Below, piece after piece: positions 1 through 10,507 of a stretch of DNA of 64,000 nucleotides. The position numbers and the translations under genes are program-made. The notes beneath the pieces are model-generated. The model did not search any database. It was not told the DNA's origin and worked only from the letters and a program-made list of their open reading frames with translations. The DNA is from Coniochaeta sp. PMI_546 (Eukaryota; Ascomycota; Sordariomycetes; Coniochaetales; Coniochaetaceae). Within the stretch, counting starts at the first letter, position 1; the number at the start of each line of letters is the position of its first letter. Where the stretch lies: NCBI GenBank assembly GCA_021432605.1, contig MU271145.1, positions 2,170,001 to 2,234,000 of the forward strand. The letters are read 5' to 3'.

Positions 1-1362
1 GCCATAATTACCTTGATTGTATCCTGTGTTTTGGAAGCCAGAGTTAAAGGAGCCATAATCACCACCATTGCCCATGCCAGAAGCATTTGGATGATTGAAA
101 TTATCTTGGCCGACATTCCATGATTGCTGACCGTTGTTCCAGTTATTATCGGGCCCGCCTCCGAAGCCTCCCATTCCCATGTTCATGTTCATGCCGCTCA
201 TGCCCATGCCTTGAGCTCCGAAACCACCGTTCATGTACATGTTCTGCATCGCCATAGGGTCCATGCCCATGCCAGGCATACCTGCATTACACAGCATTAG
301 CGAGTTTGCTCCAACGTGCGTTACTGGGGCACAATATGATTGCAGGGATGAAACGAACCCATCATTGGGAAGCTGCCGAACGCACCGGCTGGCATGCCGT
401 TCTGCATTGCCATCATCATTTGCATCTGGTCCATGTTTCCGGCGGCACCAAAGTTCATATTAGGGAAGGCACCGTTCATAGTATTGAATCCAGGTCCAGC
501 ATTGCTAAGGACTTGACCCTGATCATCTGCTTCGCTCTCCTTATTGCTCTGATCTGCCTCGTTGCTTTCTTCCATCTTCTCAGCGTCAGCTGACTCGGCA
601 CCCTCCTCTTTGACCAGCTGCTGCGCGTCTCCAGCCTCGGCAGCCGTGATATCGGCTCCATTAGTGGTGTCATCCTGCTACACAGCTTCGTTAGTACGGG
701 GTGACAAGTTTGACAGTGGGGTAGCAACATACTGCTTCGTTGGACGCGTCCGGCTGCGTCGCAGAGGCCGCGTTCCGATCGCCGTCCTCTTCTGTGGAAG
801 GCAATGCAGTATCGGCTTGCTCGTTGCCGCTGGTCGAGTGAACATGCTGATTTGCCGAAGAGGCAGCTACATCTGCAGCCGGCGTGGGGACTTCCGGCGT
901 GGGAAGCTGAGGTGTTGGGGTCGCTTCGACAGGAGTGGCGGGAGTAACATCCTTCGGCCGGCTGGCTTCGCGCTTCTTTTCTTCGGTTCGCAAGAACACT
1001 CTAACCGTAGTCCGTAAAGACTTGTGTGGAGTGCAGTCCTCGGCTGACAGCGGGGAGTGCTCGCAGATTGGGCATGAGGAGGGCAGCTTAGAGTGGCCTA
1101 TGTAGCGTGTTAGCAGGAGCACCGGAGTCTTGGACAGTCTAGAAAACCTACAACTCTCGCATATTGCTTGCTCACAGCACGGGAGTCTGAATGCGTTGAC
1201 AGCTAGCTTACTGCATATGGCGCAGCGCAATTTCGCGGGTATGTCATCTGGTGTGAGGGAGCTGGGACTTGGTTAGCCACGGCACCGACAACGGTTTGGT
1301 AACGTCGCATCGTACCTTATGATCTCGGCCTGGGCAGGCGTGATAATAGTAGCGGTAGCCAT
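1..1362 (-). CDS. RING-type zinc-finger protein with Met/Gly/Asn-rich tail (3' end outside window)
   Basis: The reverse strand carries a conserved fungal RING-finger protein whose role is not established. A likely start at 1362 encodes MATATIITPAQAEIIRYDA. A first intron near 1240-1310 is clear from a GCTAAC branch site, but its exact borders are unresolved. The RING core then reads RCAICSKLAVNAFRLPCCEQ, with further Cys pairs (ICESC and SCPIC). An intron at 1151-1098 (donor GTAGGT, branch GCTAAC) restores the ESC-HSKLP join. Further introns are at 732-678 (GTATGT, TACTAAC, TAG) and 358-282. The middle is acidic with EEKKRE-type charged stretches. The C-terminal part is extremely rich in Met, Gly, Asn and Phe (NMNMGMGGFGGG-like) and runs off the left edge, so the stop codon is not seen. 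The RING suggests an E3 ligase or a protein-binding role (family knowledge). The low-complexity tail suggests condensate or RNA-associated behaviour (inference). Confidence 0.8.
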
Positions 1363-2065
1363 GATGGGCTAGTTGAACAAGAATCGCGAATGTTGCGCGT
1401 AAACCGGGAGCCTACAAAGGGCGACGTGCGAAGTTGGAAGAAGAAGCGACCATCATCGGACTCGTTACAAAGCCAGGCGTACTGATATGCCTGCGGTCGA
1501 GACTGTGATGAAGGTTCACTCTGGGCTACCGCTCAAGACCCGAGAGGTAATCCTGTGGTCGTAAATAAAATCGTGTTTGGAGTGAAGGGCGTCGCGCTGT
1601 TGGAAAAATTGACCGTCGTGTCTGGCTGGGTTGAGGCGGCGCAAAGGTTGAGCGCACGTGCCCAGTCAAGTCTCGGATGCCCCACCTTGCCTAGTGGAGT
1701 CAAGATTGAGGGTATGAGCAGATGGAAGATGCAGTGAGGTGTTTATCAGATAGAGATCACAATGTAATGGACTTGCATTGAGGATTAGATCACTAGAACA
1801 TCGTAGAATGTCTTGATTAATCATAGTAGGGGTCCTAACGAGGATCACCTGTCTAAGCGCAGCAGAACAAGCATCGCAAACATCTGAAAATCAAATAGAC
1901 AAATGGACTCCCAAGCGAATCTTGCCCGCATGACCTTCCACTCCCATTACCAGTTGAAAAATGCAAGGTCCTAGAGGATGGAACGCACTATCTGAATGAG
2001 GCTCAATCAGTCACCCCTTAGTGTCCCTTGACCGCTCTGTCACAGTCTCATGTCTCTCCGCGAGC
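1363..2065. other. Intergenic, 0.7 kb
   Basis: This lies between the RING gene start and the 3' end of the Rab5 gene. I see no coding exon on either strand. A CACGTG E-box sits at 1655-1660. It should hold the promoter of the RING gene and the 3' UTR of the Rab gene. Confidence 0.6.
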
Positions 2066-2905
2066 TCAGCACGCACACCCTTCCTTGGAGTCGGGGTTCC
2101 GTGGTCCGCCAAGCTGGACTCGCTGCTCCTCTGCTCCACGGCCAGCAGTGTTGGAGGCCCCTGGTCCACGAGTACTCTTGAGTGACGTCTCCGGAATAGC
2201 ATTGGCAATAGCAGTGAACACCTCTGTAACGTTGACACCCGTCTTAGCACTCGTCTCGAAGAACAGCAAGTTCTCCTCCTCGGCATACGTCTTGGCCTCT
2301 TCAGTCGACACCTTTCGCGCATCCTCGGGCCCGCCGGAGCCAGCTTCGTCATCGCCAGCAGCGTCACCATCCGAGGTCTCATTGGTTAGATCCAGCTTGT
2401 TACCCACCAGTGCGATGACGATGCCGGGGGACGCTTGTCTCTGTAGCTCGGCCACCCAGTGTTTCGCCTTGACTAACGAGGTTGGTTTTGTAAGGTCATA
2501 GACCACGAGGGCCGCCTGTGCGTTCCGATAGTACATGGGCGCCAGCGAAGCGAAGCGCTCTTGGCCTGCCGTATCCCAGATTTCGAATTTGATAGTCCTT
2601 GTTGGCAGCTGACATTTCTGTGTCAGGAAGGCAGCTGTAGTCGTTGAAAACGATACTTAGTATTTGCTGAGAATTTCAGATAGAAAGCTGGGGCACGGCA
2701 TACCTCCTATTGTTGGTTCCTTGTTTTCTTGGAAGTCGTTGTTCACAAATCGTAGGACAAGCGATGACTGGGAAGAGTCGTTAACAGTAAATTCCACTAT
2801 CGTTACAAATCCCAGCTAAGACGTTCCTACCTTTCCGACGGCAGCTTCACCGAGCAGCACCAGCTTGACGCTGCTGCTCGGCTTCGGAGCATTCGCATCA
2901 GCCAT
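2066..2905 (-). CDS. Rab5-family small GTPase (Vps21/Ypt5 type)
   Basis: This is an early-endosome Rab GTPase that switches between GDP and GTP to drive endosome fusion. Three exons (2905-2831, 2767-2704, 2634-2066) encode 235 residues. The start reads [20 protein letters not shown]. All G motifs are present: P-loop GEAAVGKSS split by intron 1, switch I EPTIGAAF split by intron 2, [13 protein letters not shown] and ETSAK. Rab5-specific features are the [15 protein letters not shown] stretch and [13 protein letters not shown]. The C terminus is GCAC, a CXC double-geranylgeranylation signal, so the protein should be membrane-anchored. Intron 2 has a TACTAAG branch site. An odd feature is an acidic Gly/Asp insertion of about 22 residues straight after NKLDLTNE, before the helix that precedes SAK. 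The gene diverges from KRI1. Filamentous fungi carry two Rab5 paralogues, and I cannot say which this is. Confidence 0.93.
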
Positions 2906-3336
2906 TTCGTCTGTTGGTTCGGTATCTTTCGCCTTGGTGATGAGGTAGCTACTGCACACCCGCACAAGTGTGAAGTTGAGATGCTTAAGGGACCAGACAC
3001 TGCTTTTGCGAAGTCCAAATGCGGTTGCCTTTACGTTGGAGGAAAGGACGGTGACGTGATAACTGACAGGCAGCTAAAATAAAGTCCCGGCCATGCTGCA
3101 TGCGACGACGACGACGATCAAGGACATCCAAGACCGCATCAAGCCTGTAGCGGCTTAGCGCAGATGGAGCATGTGCCACTCTTCAGCACGGGCCATCCGC
3201 GTCCCACCACAAAGGCCGACTCCACTAAAAAGTTCAGTCTCCTCTAGGGACCAGAAAACTTCTAGACCATATTCCTAACATCCTCAGACTCAGACTCTGC
3301 TTTCTCAGCGCAGCGTCTTTGTTGAATTGAGCCAAA
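2906..3336. promoter_or_regulatory. Divergent promoter between Rab5 and KRI1
   Basis: This is 431 bp between two start codons that face away from each other, so it must hold both promoters. It includes a short CGA microsatellite at 3103-3117. No canonical TATA box is evident. Confidence 0.6.
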
Positions 3337-5370
3337 ATGCCGAGAAAGTCCGCTGCCAAAAAGGCTTCCGTTACTGGCGCCAATGGCGTTGCAGTGAAAC
3401 CGAGGAAGTTGTTTGACGACAGCGACAACAACAGCAGCGAAGACGACCAAGACGATGGCGGTGCCGCTCTAGGTGGTGGGCTGAAGGTCAACGAGGAATA
3501 TGCCAAGCGGTTCGAACACAACAAGAAGCGGGAAGAGCTGCACAGGCTGCAAGAGAAGTACGGCAAAGGCAAGGACGCCTCCGACTCGGAGTCGGAATCT
3601 TCCTCCGATGCCGAGACCGAAGATGAAGCGGGCTTCCTGATCACAGAAGACCTCGACAACGAGATATCAGCTACGTTGCAGGCTATCAAGAACAAAGACC
3701 CGCGGATCTACGACAAGAACGCTACGTTCTACAAGCCCTTCGAGCCGGAGGCTGAGGGAGCGTCGAAGGAGAAGAAGGAGAAGCCAGTCACCATCCGCGA
3801 CTACCACAGGGAGCGATATATGGCTGGTGATGTTGGCGCTGAGGATGAGACAGCTGCCGCGGAGCCAAGAACATATGTACAGGAGCAAGATGACCTGAAG
3901 AAGTCCATCATCTCTGACTTCCACGCTGCTGCCGCAGACGACTCGGAGGAATGGAGCGACGACGAGGCCTTCATCAAGCCCAAGGCAAAGCCCCAGGAGC
4001 AGTTGACAGAGAACGGCATGCATCCTTCCCGGTCAGCAGCCATGAAGCTCACTGAGGTGGATGTCGTCAACGCCGAGAAAGATCCGGAAGGTTACCTAGA
4101 GAAGTTCATGAAAGCAAAGGCTTGGGCTCCCAAGGATGGACCGAACTGGCAGGCGTTCGAGTCCGATGAGGGGGAAGACAACGAAGACATTGCCGAGCAG
4201 TTTGAGCATGCGTACAACATGCGCTTCGAAGATCCGGACAAGGCCAACGAGGTCCTGAAATCATATTCTCGATCGCTGGTCGCCGCAAAGTCAGTACGAA
4301 AGGAAGAGGTCAAGGGCAGGAAAAAGCTGAGACAGCTGGAGAAGGAAAAGAAGGAGGCGGAGAAGGCACAGCGAGACGAAGAGCGCCGGCGTCTTCGCCG
4401 CCTCAAGATTGAGGAGGCGGAAGAGAAACTGGCCAAGATCAAGAAGGCCGCGGGCATGAGCAGCAAGGCTATCTCTGAGGATGACCTGTTGAAGCTTCTT
4501 GACGACGCCTGGGACGACGATAAGTGGGAGGAGGAGATGAAGCGAAGGTTCGGCGACGAATATTACGCCGAAATCGACGACGGTATGGCTGGAGAGGAAA
4601 GTGAGGATGAGGAGGACCAGGACGATGGCAACAAAAAGAAGAAGCCGAAGAAGCCAAAGTGGGACGATGACATCGACATCAAGGATATCATTCCAGATTT
4701 CGAGGAAAAGGCGATACCCAAGGTCAGTCTGTCAGATCTGGAAGAAGACACTGCAGCAGCCGACGGCGAGGCTGCAAACGATGGGGAAGACCAAGATTCT
4801 GAAGAAGAAGACCGCCCAGCCAAGAAGCGCAAGACAACCAAGGACATCAAGAAGGAGCGCATGGAAGCCAAGCGCGAAGCCCGCCGCGAACTAGCCCGCA
4901 TCGAGGCTCTGGTCGACACCAAGATGGAGCTCGACCAGCCGCGCGCCCTAGCCGGGTCCGCGGGATTCCGCTACCGTGAGACGTCGCCGATCAGCTTCGG
5001 CATGACGCCGCGCGACATCCTCCTCGCACCCTCGGATGCGGCATTGAACGAGTTTGCGGGCCTGAAGAAGCTAGCCAGCTTCCGGGATCCAGAGAAGAAG
5101 AAGAAGGACAAGAAGAGGCTTGGCAAGAAGGCGCGGCTGAGGCAGTGGCGGAAGGAGACGTTCGGTCCCGAGTTCGAGCGGACTGGGCCGACGTTCGGGT
5201 TTGCTGCTCCCGGTGAGGGGGAGAGTGCTCAACCGGCGCCGGCTGCTGCCGAGAAGGGTGGCCAGGGGGCGGCAAATGGAGATGGCAAGGCTGTCGATGG
5301 TGTTGTTGACGGCGAGAGGAAAAAGAAGCGGAAGCGATCCAAGGGAAAGAAGAAGGCTGCGGAGGCGTGA
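3337..5370 (+). CDS. KRI1: KRI1-like ribosome biogenesis protein
   Basis: The 677-residue protein is a KRI1 family member, a nucleolar factor needed for 40S subunit assembly (in yeast it works with Krr1). The single exon starts MPRKSAAKKASVTGANG. The family signature VNEEYAKRFEHNKKREELHR lies at residues 49-68, and FMKAKAWAP-type and FDDSD/acidic motifs follow. The middle is a highly charged Glu/Lys helix (about 320-380), typical of the family. The conserved C-terminal block has RETSPISFGMTPRDILLA followed by KKLASFRDPEKKKKDKKRL, RQWRKETFGPEFE and a Lys-rich tail (KKKRKRSKGKKK) that looks like a nuclear or nucleolar localisation signal. Length and layout fit the family. It shares its promoter with the Rab5 gene and converges on the small Cys-rich gene 155 bp downstream. 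Confidence 0.93.
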   Translation: MPRKSAAKKASVTGANGVAVKPRKLFDDSDNNSSEDDQDDGGAALGGGLKVNEEYAKRFEHNKKREELHRLQEKYGKGKDASDSESESSSDAETEDEAGFLITEDLDNEISATLQAIKNKDPRIYDKNATFYKPFEPEAEGASKEKKEKPVTIRDYHRERYMAGDVGAEDETAAAEPRTYVQEQDDLKKSIISDFHAAAADDSEEWSDDEAFIKPKAKPQEQLTENGMHPSRSAAMKLTEVDVVNAEKDPEGYLEKFMKAKAWAPKDGPNWQAFESDEGEDNEDIAEQFEHAYNMRFEDPDKANEVLKSYSRSLVAAKSVRKEEVKGRKKLRQLEKEKKEAEKAQRDEERRRLRRLKIEEAEEKLAKIKKAAGMSSKAISEDDLLKLLDDAWDDDKWEEEMKRRFGDEYYAEIDDGMAGEESEDEEDQDDGNKKKKPKKPKWDDDIDIKDIIPDFEEKAIPKVSLSDLEEDTAAADGEAANDGEDQDSEEEDRPAKKRKTTKDIKKERMEAKREARRELARIEALVDTKMELDQPRALAGSAGFRYRETSPISFGMTPRDILLAPSDAALNEFAGLKKLASFRDPEKKKKDKKRLGKKARLRQWRKETFGPEFERTGPTFGFAAPGEGESAQPAPAAAEKGGQGAANGDGKAVDGVVDGERKKKRKRSKGKKKAAEA

Positions 5371-5525
5371 GAAAACTTGCTAAGCCCAGAGAAACTGGAG
5401 CGCGGCTTCTTGTATGTTCTTACGAAAAACCACTCGTGGATACTCAGCATCAAGATATCAGGAGTTGGGGCTATTACATTAAATATCTACTATACTCTAT
5501 CCTTTCTTCGTGCTCGTCGTCGCCT

Positions 5526-5966
5526 TCAATCGCAGCAGCATTCGTAGCAAGCTAAACACGAGCAACATGCACACAACCCACAGCAGAGATCCTGCCAGCT
5601 CTGTTAGCCTCTCTGTCAAGAGACATGGTCTATACCATGAAGAAAGGTTACACGCACCTCCCCAAAGTCACCACCGCGGAGACTGATTTTTGTTGTCATG
5701 GGTTTTTGCTGCTGCTGCGTATCTATGTTAGCCCCTTCGATGCTCTTTCTGATCACGACACCGAGACCAAGACACCACAGACCGCGTCGGTCGATGAACG
5801 GATGAGGACCAGCTGTCCGCGGTGTCCCGGGATTCATGCCGGAGCAACCTCCGACTCAGGCTCCACTTACCGGCTGTTGTGTACTCAAGTTGGGCCGGCC
5901 CCGCAAGGCCACCGGAGGTGGTTGTCGCGGAGGTTCGAGTTTTTCAATTGCAGATTCTTTTCCCAT
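5526..5966 (-). CDS. Small cysteine-rich (CYSTM-like) protein, three short exons
   Basis: This gene has no long ORF and only appears when spliced. Exon 1 (5966-5871) starts MGKESAIEKLEPPRQPPPVA. A strong GTAAGT donor at 5870 pairs with a GGCTAAC branch site and a GCAG acceptor ending at 5715. Exon 2 (5714-5658) encodes QQQKPMTTKISLRGGDFGE. Intron 2 starts GTGCGT at 5657 and has a GGCTAAC branch site. The favoured acceptor, GGCAG, ends at 5592 and gives the tail DLCCGLCACCSCLACYECCC then D and stop: 10 Cys in 21 residues, for 72 residues in total. A Pro/Gln-rich start, an LRGG motif and a Cys-dense C terminus resemble fungal CYSTM-like membrane-associated stress proteins (family resemblance from memory). 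Two other acceptors lie within 12 bp. One adds Ser-Trp-Gln in the same frame; the other gives a hydrophobic helix plus a basic tail instead. Function unknown. Confidence 0.6.
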
Positions 5967-7130
5967 AACAGGAAGCAATGTATTATGCTTTAGAGATGAT
6001 GCGGTGCAGCATTATTGAGGAATAGGGGCCCTTTTGGATCGTACGGATGTGAATCTCTCGTCATTTTGTATCCCAACAGAAATCGTGAAATGCGTGATTC
6101 GTGAGATCATGAGACCAAGCAAAAGCCTTCTTTTGCAAGTTCTGACTACGTTAGACTCAGTACCTTCCTACGTATGGGATGATCGACGTACATGGTCTCA
6201 GGTGACACAGGTCGCCGAGAGTCTGTTGCAGGTTAAGAAGTTACTTCGCCGTAGCATGCTGTGCTCCCGTGCGGGAGAGCCATGTAATCAACGCATATTG
6301 TCTCTAATCATACGGTCAATGAGACGATCGCTTTGGGAGGAGTAGGGAGAGACACGGGTCATAGCAGGTCAACGCCAGCGTCTTCAATTTCGTTGCTTAG
6401 TGTTCTTTCATTCCCTGCCCTGGCTGTGGCGCCCGTACATCAGTGCAACGACAATGGAAGTCTGCATCCATGCCCAGTAAACCATTATATCGACCGAGGA
6501 TGATCCATATTGTCACCAACTTTTTTTGTTTTGTGATAAGTTCATTGCTGGCGTTCAATCGAAGTAGAGTATGGTATCTAGCCGGACCAGTATGGAACGC
6601 TCTGAACGCAATATCGCACTGCCAATATGTCTCGCTCAAAATCGCACAAGTACATCGAGCCCCATGTGTTTACCCTGCGGTGGCTAAGCTTGACTCCGAT
6701 CACCATTCTTGGTCGCCGCCAGACGAGGGAGAACCGTCCCTTCGAACCCAGATCCTGTAGAAAGATCTAGATCCCGTGTATAGAGCCTTGCTGCACCGTA
6801 CTCGAAACCCGGGATTCGTGTAGTTCCTACCACCTAAATACCTTCCCGCCCCAACGCCATAGCTTTCTCGTCTGGACACCAGTGCCGGAATCAGTGTCCG
6901 GTCGAACGAGTACATACCTCCGGTTGTTGAGCTTTGAGGAATGTTCCAAAACAAAACAAAAAATCCACCAGCTCTTAACGTATATGTTGGCTCGTAGGCT
7001 GCGTCTCCCGCTCATAAACCCGCGACTGACACACTGCAAGAGCACATCTTCCATCGATCCTCGAATATCCTTGTGTCCGTAGCTTCCGTATCACATCATA
7101 TCTATATCTTTCGACCCTCAATTAGTCAGG
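5967..7130. other. Intergenic, 1.2 kb
   Basis: This lies between the Cys-rich gene start and the 3' end of the Zn2Cys6 gene. Only short, unrelated open frames are present, and none has a convincing start, splice pattern or family resemblance. It should hold the promoter of the Cys-rich gene (left) and the 3' UTR of the regulator (right). Confidence 0.5.
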
Positions 7131-10100
7131 TCATCTTCCACGGTGCATGCTCCCCATCCCGCTAGGAGTAGCCATACCTCCGTTCCCGAACATGCTCGCG
7201 AACCCATCCAAGCTGCCCACGCCGCCGACGTTCAAATCCCCGATCTCCGGGGGCTCCATGTTAAACGGCATGAACCACGCGGAACTAGCGTCGTGTCCAA
7301 ATGCCGCTTGTAGAGCCGCGTCGGCGCTCGCGTGCGGGTTGGTCGACTGTCGGCGGGCACCTTCGCTCCGGCTGCTTTCGCCGGCGTCATGGTGCGTCCA
7401 GCCGGCGAGCGAGCTGAGAGACGGGTCGATGCTGTTCCCGTACGCGCCGAAGACGAGCTGGCGGTCGAGTTGCGAAAGGCCGCGGCTGTGAGGGTGCGCC
7501 GAAAGCGGCATGGAGAAGGGGTCCGGTGGGAAAAAGGATGCAGCCGTGTGGTGAGGGTGGTGATGGTGGCCAGAGAAGGTCACCGGGCTGATGGGGGATA
7601 ACGCATGATAAGCATTACCGTTGGCTGAGCGCGGATTGGTTAGTGAGTTAAACGACGTTCGGCCGCTGGTTTGCCCACCTAATGCTGATGCTCTGCTACC
7701 GGTGCCCGAAAACGTGCGGTGGTGCTGCGCGCGGGCTTGCAACTGCTCTGCCGCCGCAGCTGCCGCGGCATGGTGGTGTGAAAACTCGGTCTGCAGAGGC
7801 TCTAGGCTGTGAAGGTCGGGACGTGATGATAAGTTGCTTCCCTTCCTCGTCATTGCCTTCCGTTTCGGCTGTTGCTGCCCCGGCTTGCCCATGCCGTTCA
7901 CAAGCCCCTCTTGGCTCTGCGGCGACAGCGTGGTGAAATATTCCTCCACAGTGTGCAGCTCTGGTTTCTGCTCTAGCACAGCATCGTCTCCCTTCTCCTT
8001 CTTCCTGTACGAAGCAGGATCCATGAAGTCGTGCTGTGATACTCCATGAGGATACCTGTCGAACCAGTCGCCATACTGGAATATGGGGGACGCCGAGTTC
8101 TCAATAGCCGGAGTTCCTTGCCTGTGGGCATCCGCACAGGTGCGATATTGCTCTCGCAGATTTTCTGCCATCCAGTGGAACATGCCCCAGTACCGCTTCA
8201 TCTTAGATAGGAACTTGACGTTGATAGCGAGGTTACGCTTCGATGTCGCTTCCATTGCCGCGTTTCCAGAGAAGATACCAAAGATATGAACAGTGCTGGA
8301 CAAGAAGGCACAATAGCCGGTGAACGGCGCGGTGATGAAGTGCGATTCGGCGTCCTTCAGTAGCTCGGAGATGCGGTTCGCAGCTTGAAACGCCCTTGCT
8401 CCAGCCTTGGTGACGAAGGCCTTGGGCACATCATGCAGCGAGCTTCCTTTCGGTGATGAGACGGCGAACCGGTTCATGAAGAGAATGTTCTGCTGGAGGG
8501 CTATGTGAAGGAAGAGGAACTGGTTGGCCATATTCTCTGTCTCGTGCAGGTGTAGGTTTTCTGGTGTATAGGCGAGGGATTCCGGTAGGTTAGCAAGGAC
8601 ATCCTCGGTCTGCTTGATGAGTCTCGTATATTCCGAATCGGGACTCCACATAGGATGAGGGTCCAGTTCCTTTCCGCCTTGGTTAAGGTAGCTAATGACA
8701 CGGCCCCAGACCGATATGGCCTTGATCATGTACGCCGCGACACCCATATTCTGCTTAGCATCGGCGACCTGCCCGTCCTCGGCAGAGACGATGTCCATGA
8801 CTTCGCCGGTCAGAGTCTCCGTTGGTCCGGGCATGTCGAGTTGGAAATTCTTCTCCTTGATCGGAAGAGGGATTTTGAGAGTCTCCTCCCGGATGAAGGT
8901 CGGTCTATCTGTGCCGGATGAGTTGAATCGATCCATCAAAAAGCACGCCCACATCGTCCTGCGGCGGATCTCCCGATCAACAAAACTCAGTTGTGCTCTG
9001 CCACCCATTCGCAAGGGGTCGTAGTCCAGGTCTTTGTGCAATTGTAGCGCGAACGCCATCCTGATGGCCTGCCCTCCAAGTGACCAGCTCCGGCCACCGT
9101 GACATGTCCCAAACTCATGGAGCCCCAGGATTAAGAGGCATGTAAGGATAGTGATATTTGGCCACTCGTATCTCTTGGTAATAATATCGCGAGCAGCTGC
9201 AGCCCATTCCTCGCCTCGAAGAAAGTTGGGCTGCGAGTTGAGTTTGGGATGGTTCGAGAAGCGTGCAGAGACTGCGCATACAGAGAGAACCAGAACTGGA
9301 GGTAGGGCGCCAGCTCTGCGAGTTCACAATTCAGCAAAGTTCCGAAGTCTGGACAAGAAAGATCCATATGAACATACCTTAGCTTTCTCATATAGCTTGG
9401 CTTGTGAAGAATATGATATGCCTGGCCATACAGGTTCTCAAAGAAAACTTCGGCCAGATGCTCTTGAATCTCTTTGGAAGGGAGCGCATCGCCTCCTTCC
9501 AACAAGAGCTTGCTCTCCTCGGCTTCCTGGACCAACAAAGTCGAAGGTTTGTGTGGGCCATCCAGTTTAGACTTCGACGGAGTACGTGCCCAGTGGTCCA
9601 GGTCTGGCCCAAAGGCTTCGTCTGCTGCACGTTTCTTGGCCGACGACTTCCCGGCGGTCAGAGTACCTGGAATGGCCGGCTTGACGACAGCTCTTGTGAC
9701 ATTTGCGGTGATTGACTCCTGTTCCGATTTTGGAACGATTTTGATGATACGCTCCTCCATTCGCTTCAGCCGTTTGTCCAGCATGGCCATATAATCCGTC
9801 CTTGGAGCAGCCTTACGAGCGGTAACTTTGTACACGCAAGGAATACGGGATCGAAGGCAATGCTTACAAGCAGGCTTCTCTCCCGAACACCTGATCTTCT
9901 TCCTCCTGCAGGCGATACAAGCCAGTGGAAGCCTCTTACGCTCTTTCCCGGCCTTTGTTTTCAGTTCACTCCATGCTGGAACCATGCCGGTCTTCTCGTC
10001 TTTCGATTTGCCGCCTAGATCGGTACCGTCTCCTGGTCCGCAGTTCGTCAAGCCGAATTCGTCTGACATAGCTTCTTCAAGGGAATTGGCGCCATGATGG

Positions 10101-10507
10101 TTGCTGTCGTGGCTCCCGTCGTCGGATTCGTCCATGCTGTCTTGCCTCTGGCTAGGACGGTTGCCGTATTGGGACGTCTGGACTGTGATAGAGGTCACGG
10201 AAGCCTGCCGGTCGGGTATCGAAGCTATCGAGGGTGGTTGAGACCTGGCAAAGACCTCGCCGGCGGCGTGCTGGTCAAAGTTGCCCATAGGATCGTCCTC
10301 TGGCAGGTCTTGGTAGGGAAAATGGAAGTCGCCAAAATGTGATACATCAAGGAGGCTGTTCGCGGCAGTGATGCTGTTGAGCGCGTCATCGGAGACATCG
10401 TGGAGAGCGGGCGATTGTGACTGGTCTGCTGCGCTAACGTGCGCAAAGTCCAGGTCAAGCCCAGCAAATTGTTTTGTCTCGACTGGAGAATCAGCGGAAG
10501 GAGACAT
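7131..10507 (-). CDS. Zn2Cys6 (Gal4-type) transcription factor with fungal-specific regulatory domain
   Basis: Two exons (10507-9378 and 9315-7131), joined over a 62-bp intron (donor GTATGT, acceptor GCAG), give about 1,104 residues. The reading frame stays open upstream to 10528 but without an ATG, so MSPSADSPVE at 10507 is the start. The binuclear zinc cluster at about residues 193-222 reads CIACRRKKIRC followed by a second C-x6-C-x2-C-x6-C half, and a linker with RTDYMAMLDKRLKRMEER follows. The fungal_trans (middle homology) region spans about 370-650, with HEFGTCHGGRSWSLGGQAIR and RRRTMWACFLMDRFNSSGT. The C-terminal third is His-, Ser- and Ala-rich low complexity, likely a transactivation region. 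It should be a nuclear, sequence-specific regulator. Its targets cannot be told from sequence. It is not XlnR, AmyR or FacB by zinc-cluster sequence. A very long upstream region and a uORF suggest complex control. Confidence 0.88.

Noticed and set aside
6827-7054. 75-codon reverse-strand ORF with a GTATGT donor just downstream of the Zn2Cys6 gene
   Set aside because: It has no matching acceptor or second exon and no family resemblance. It more likely lies in the 3' UTR or spacer.
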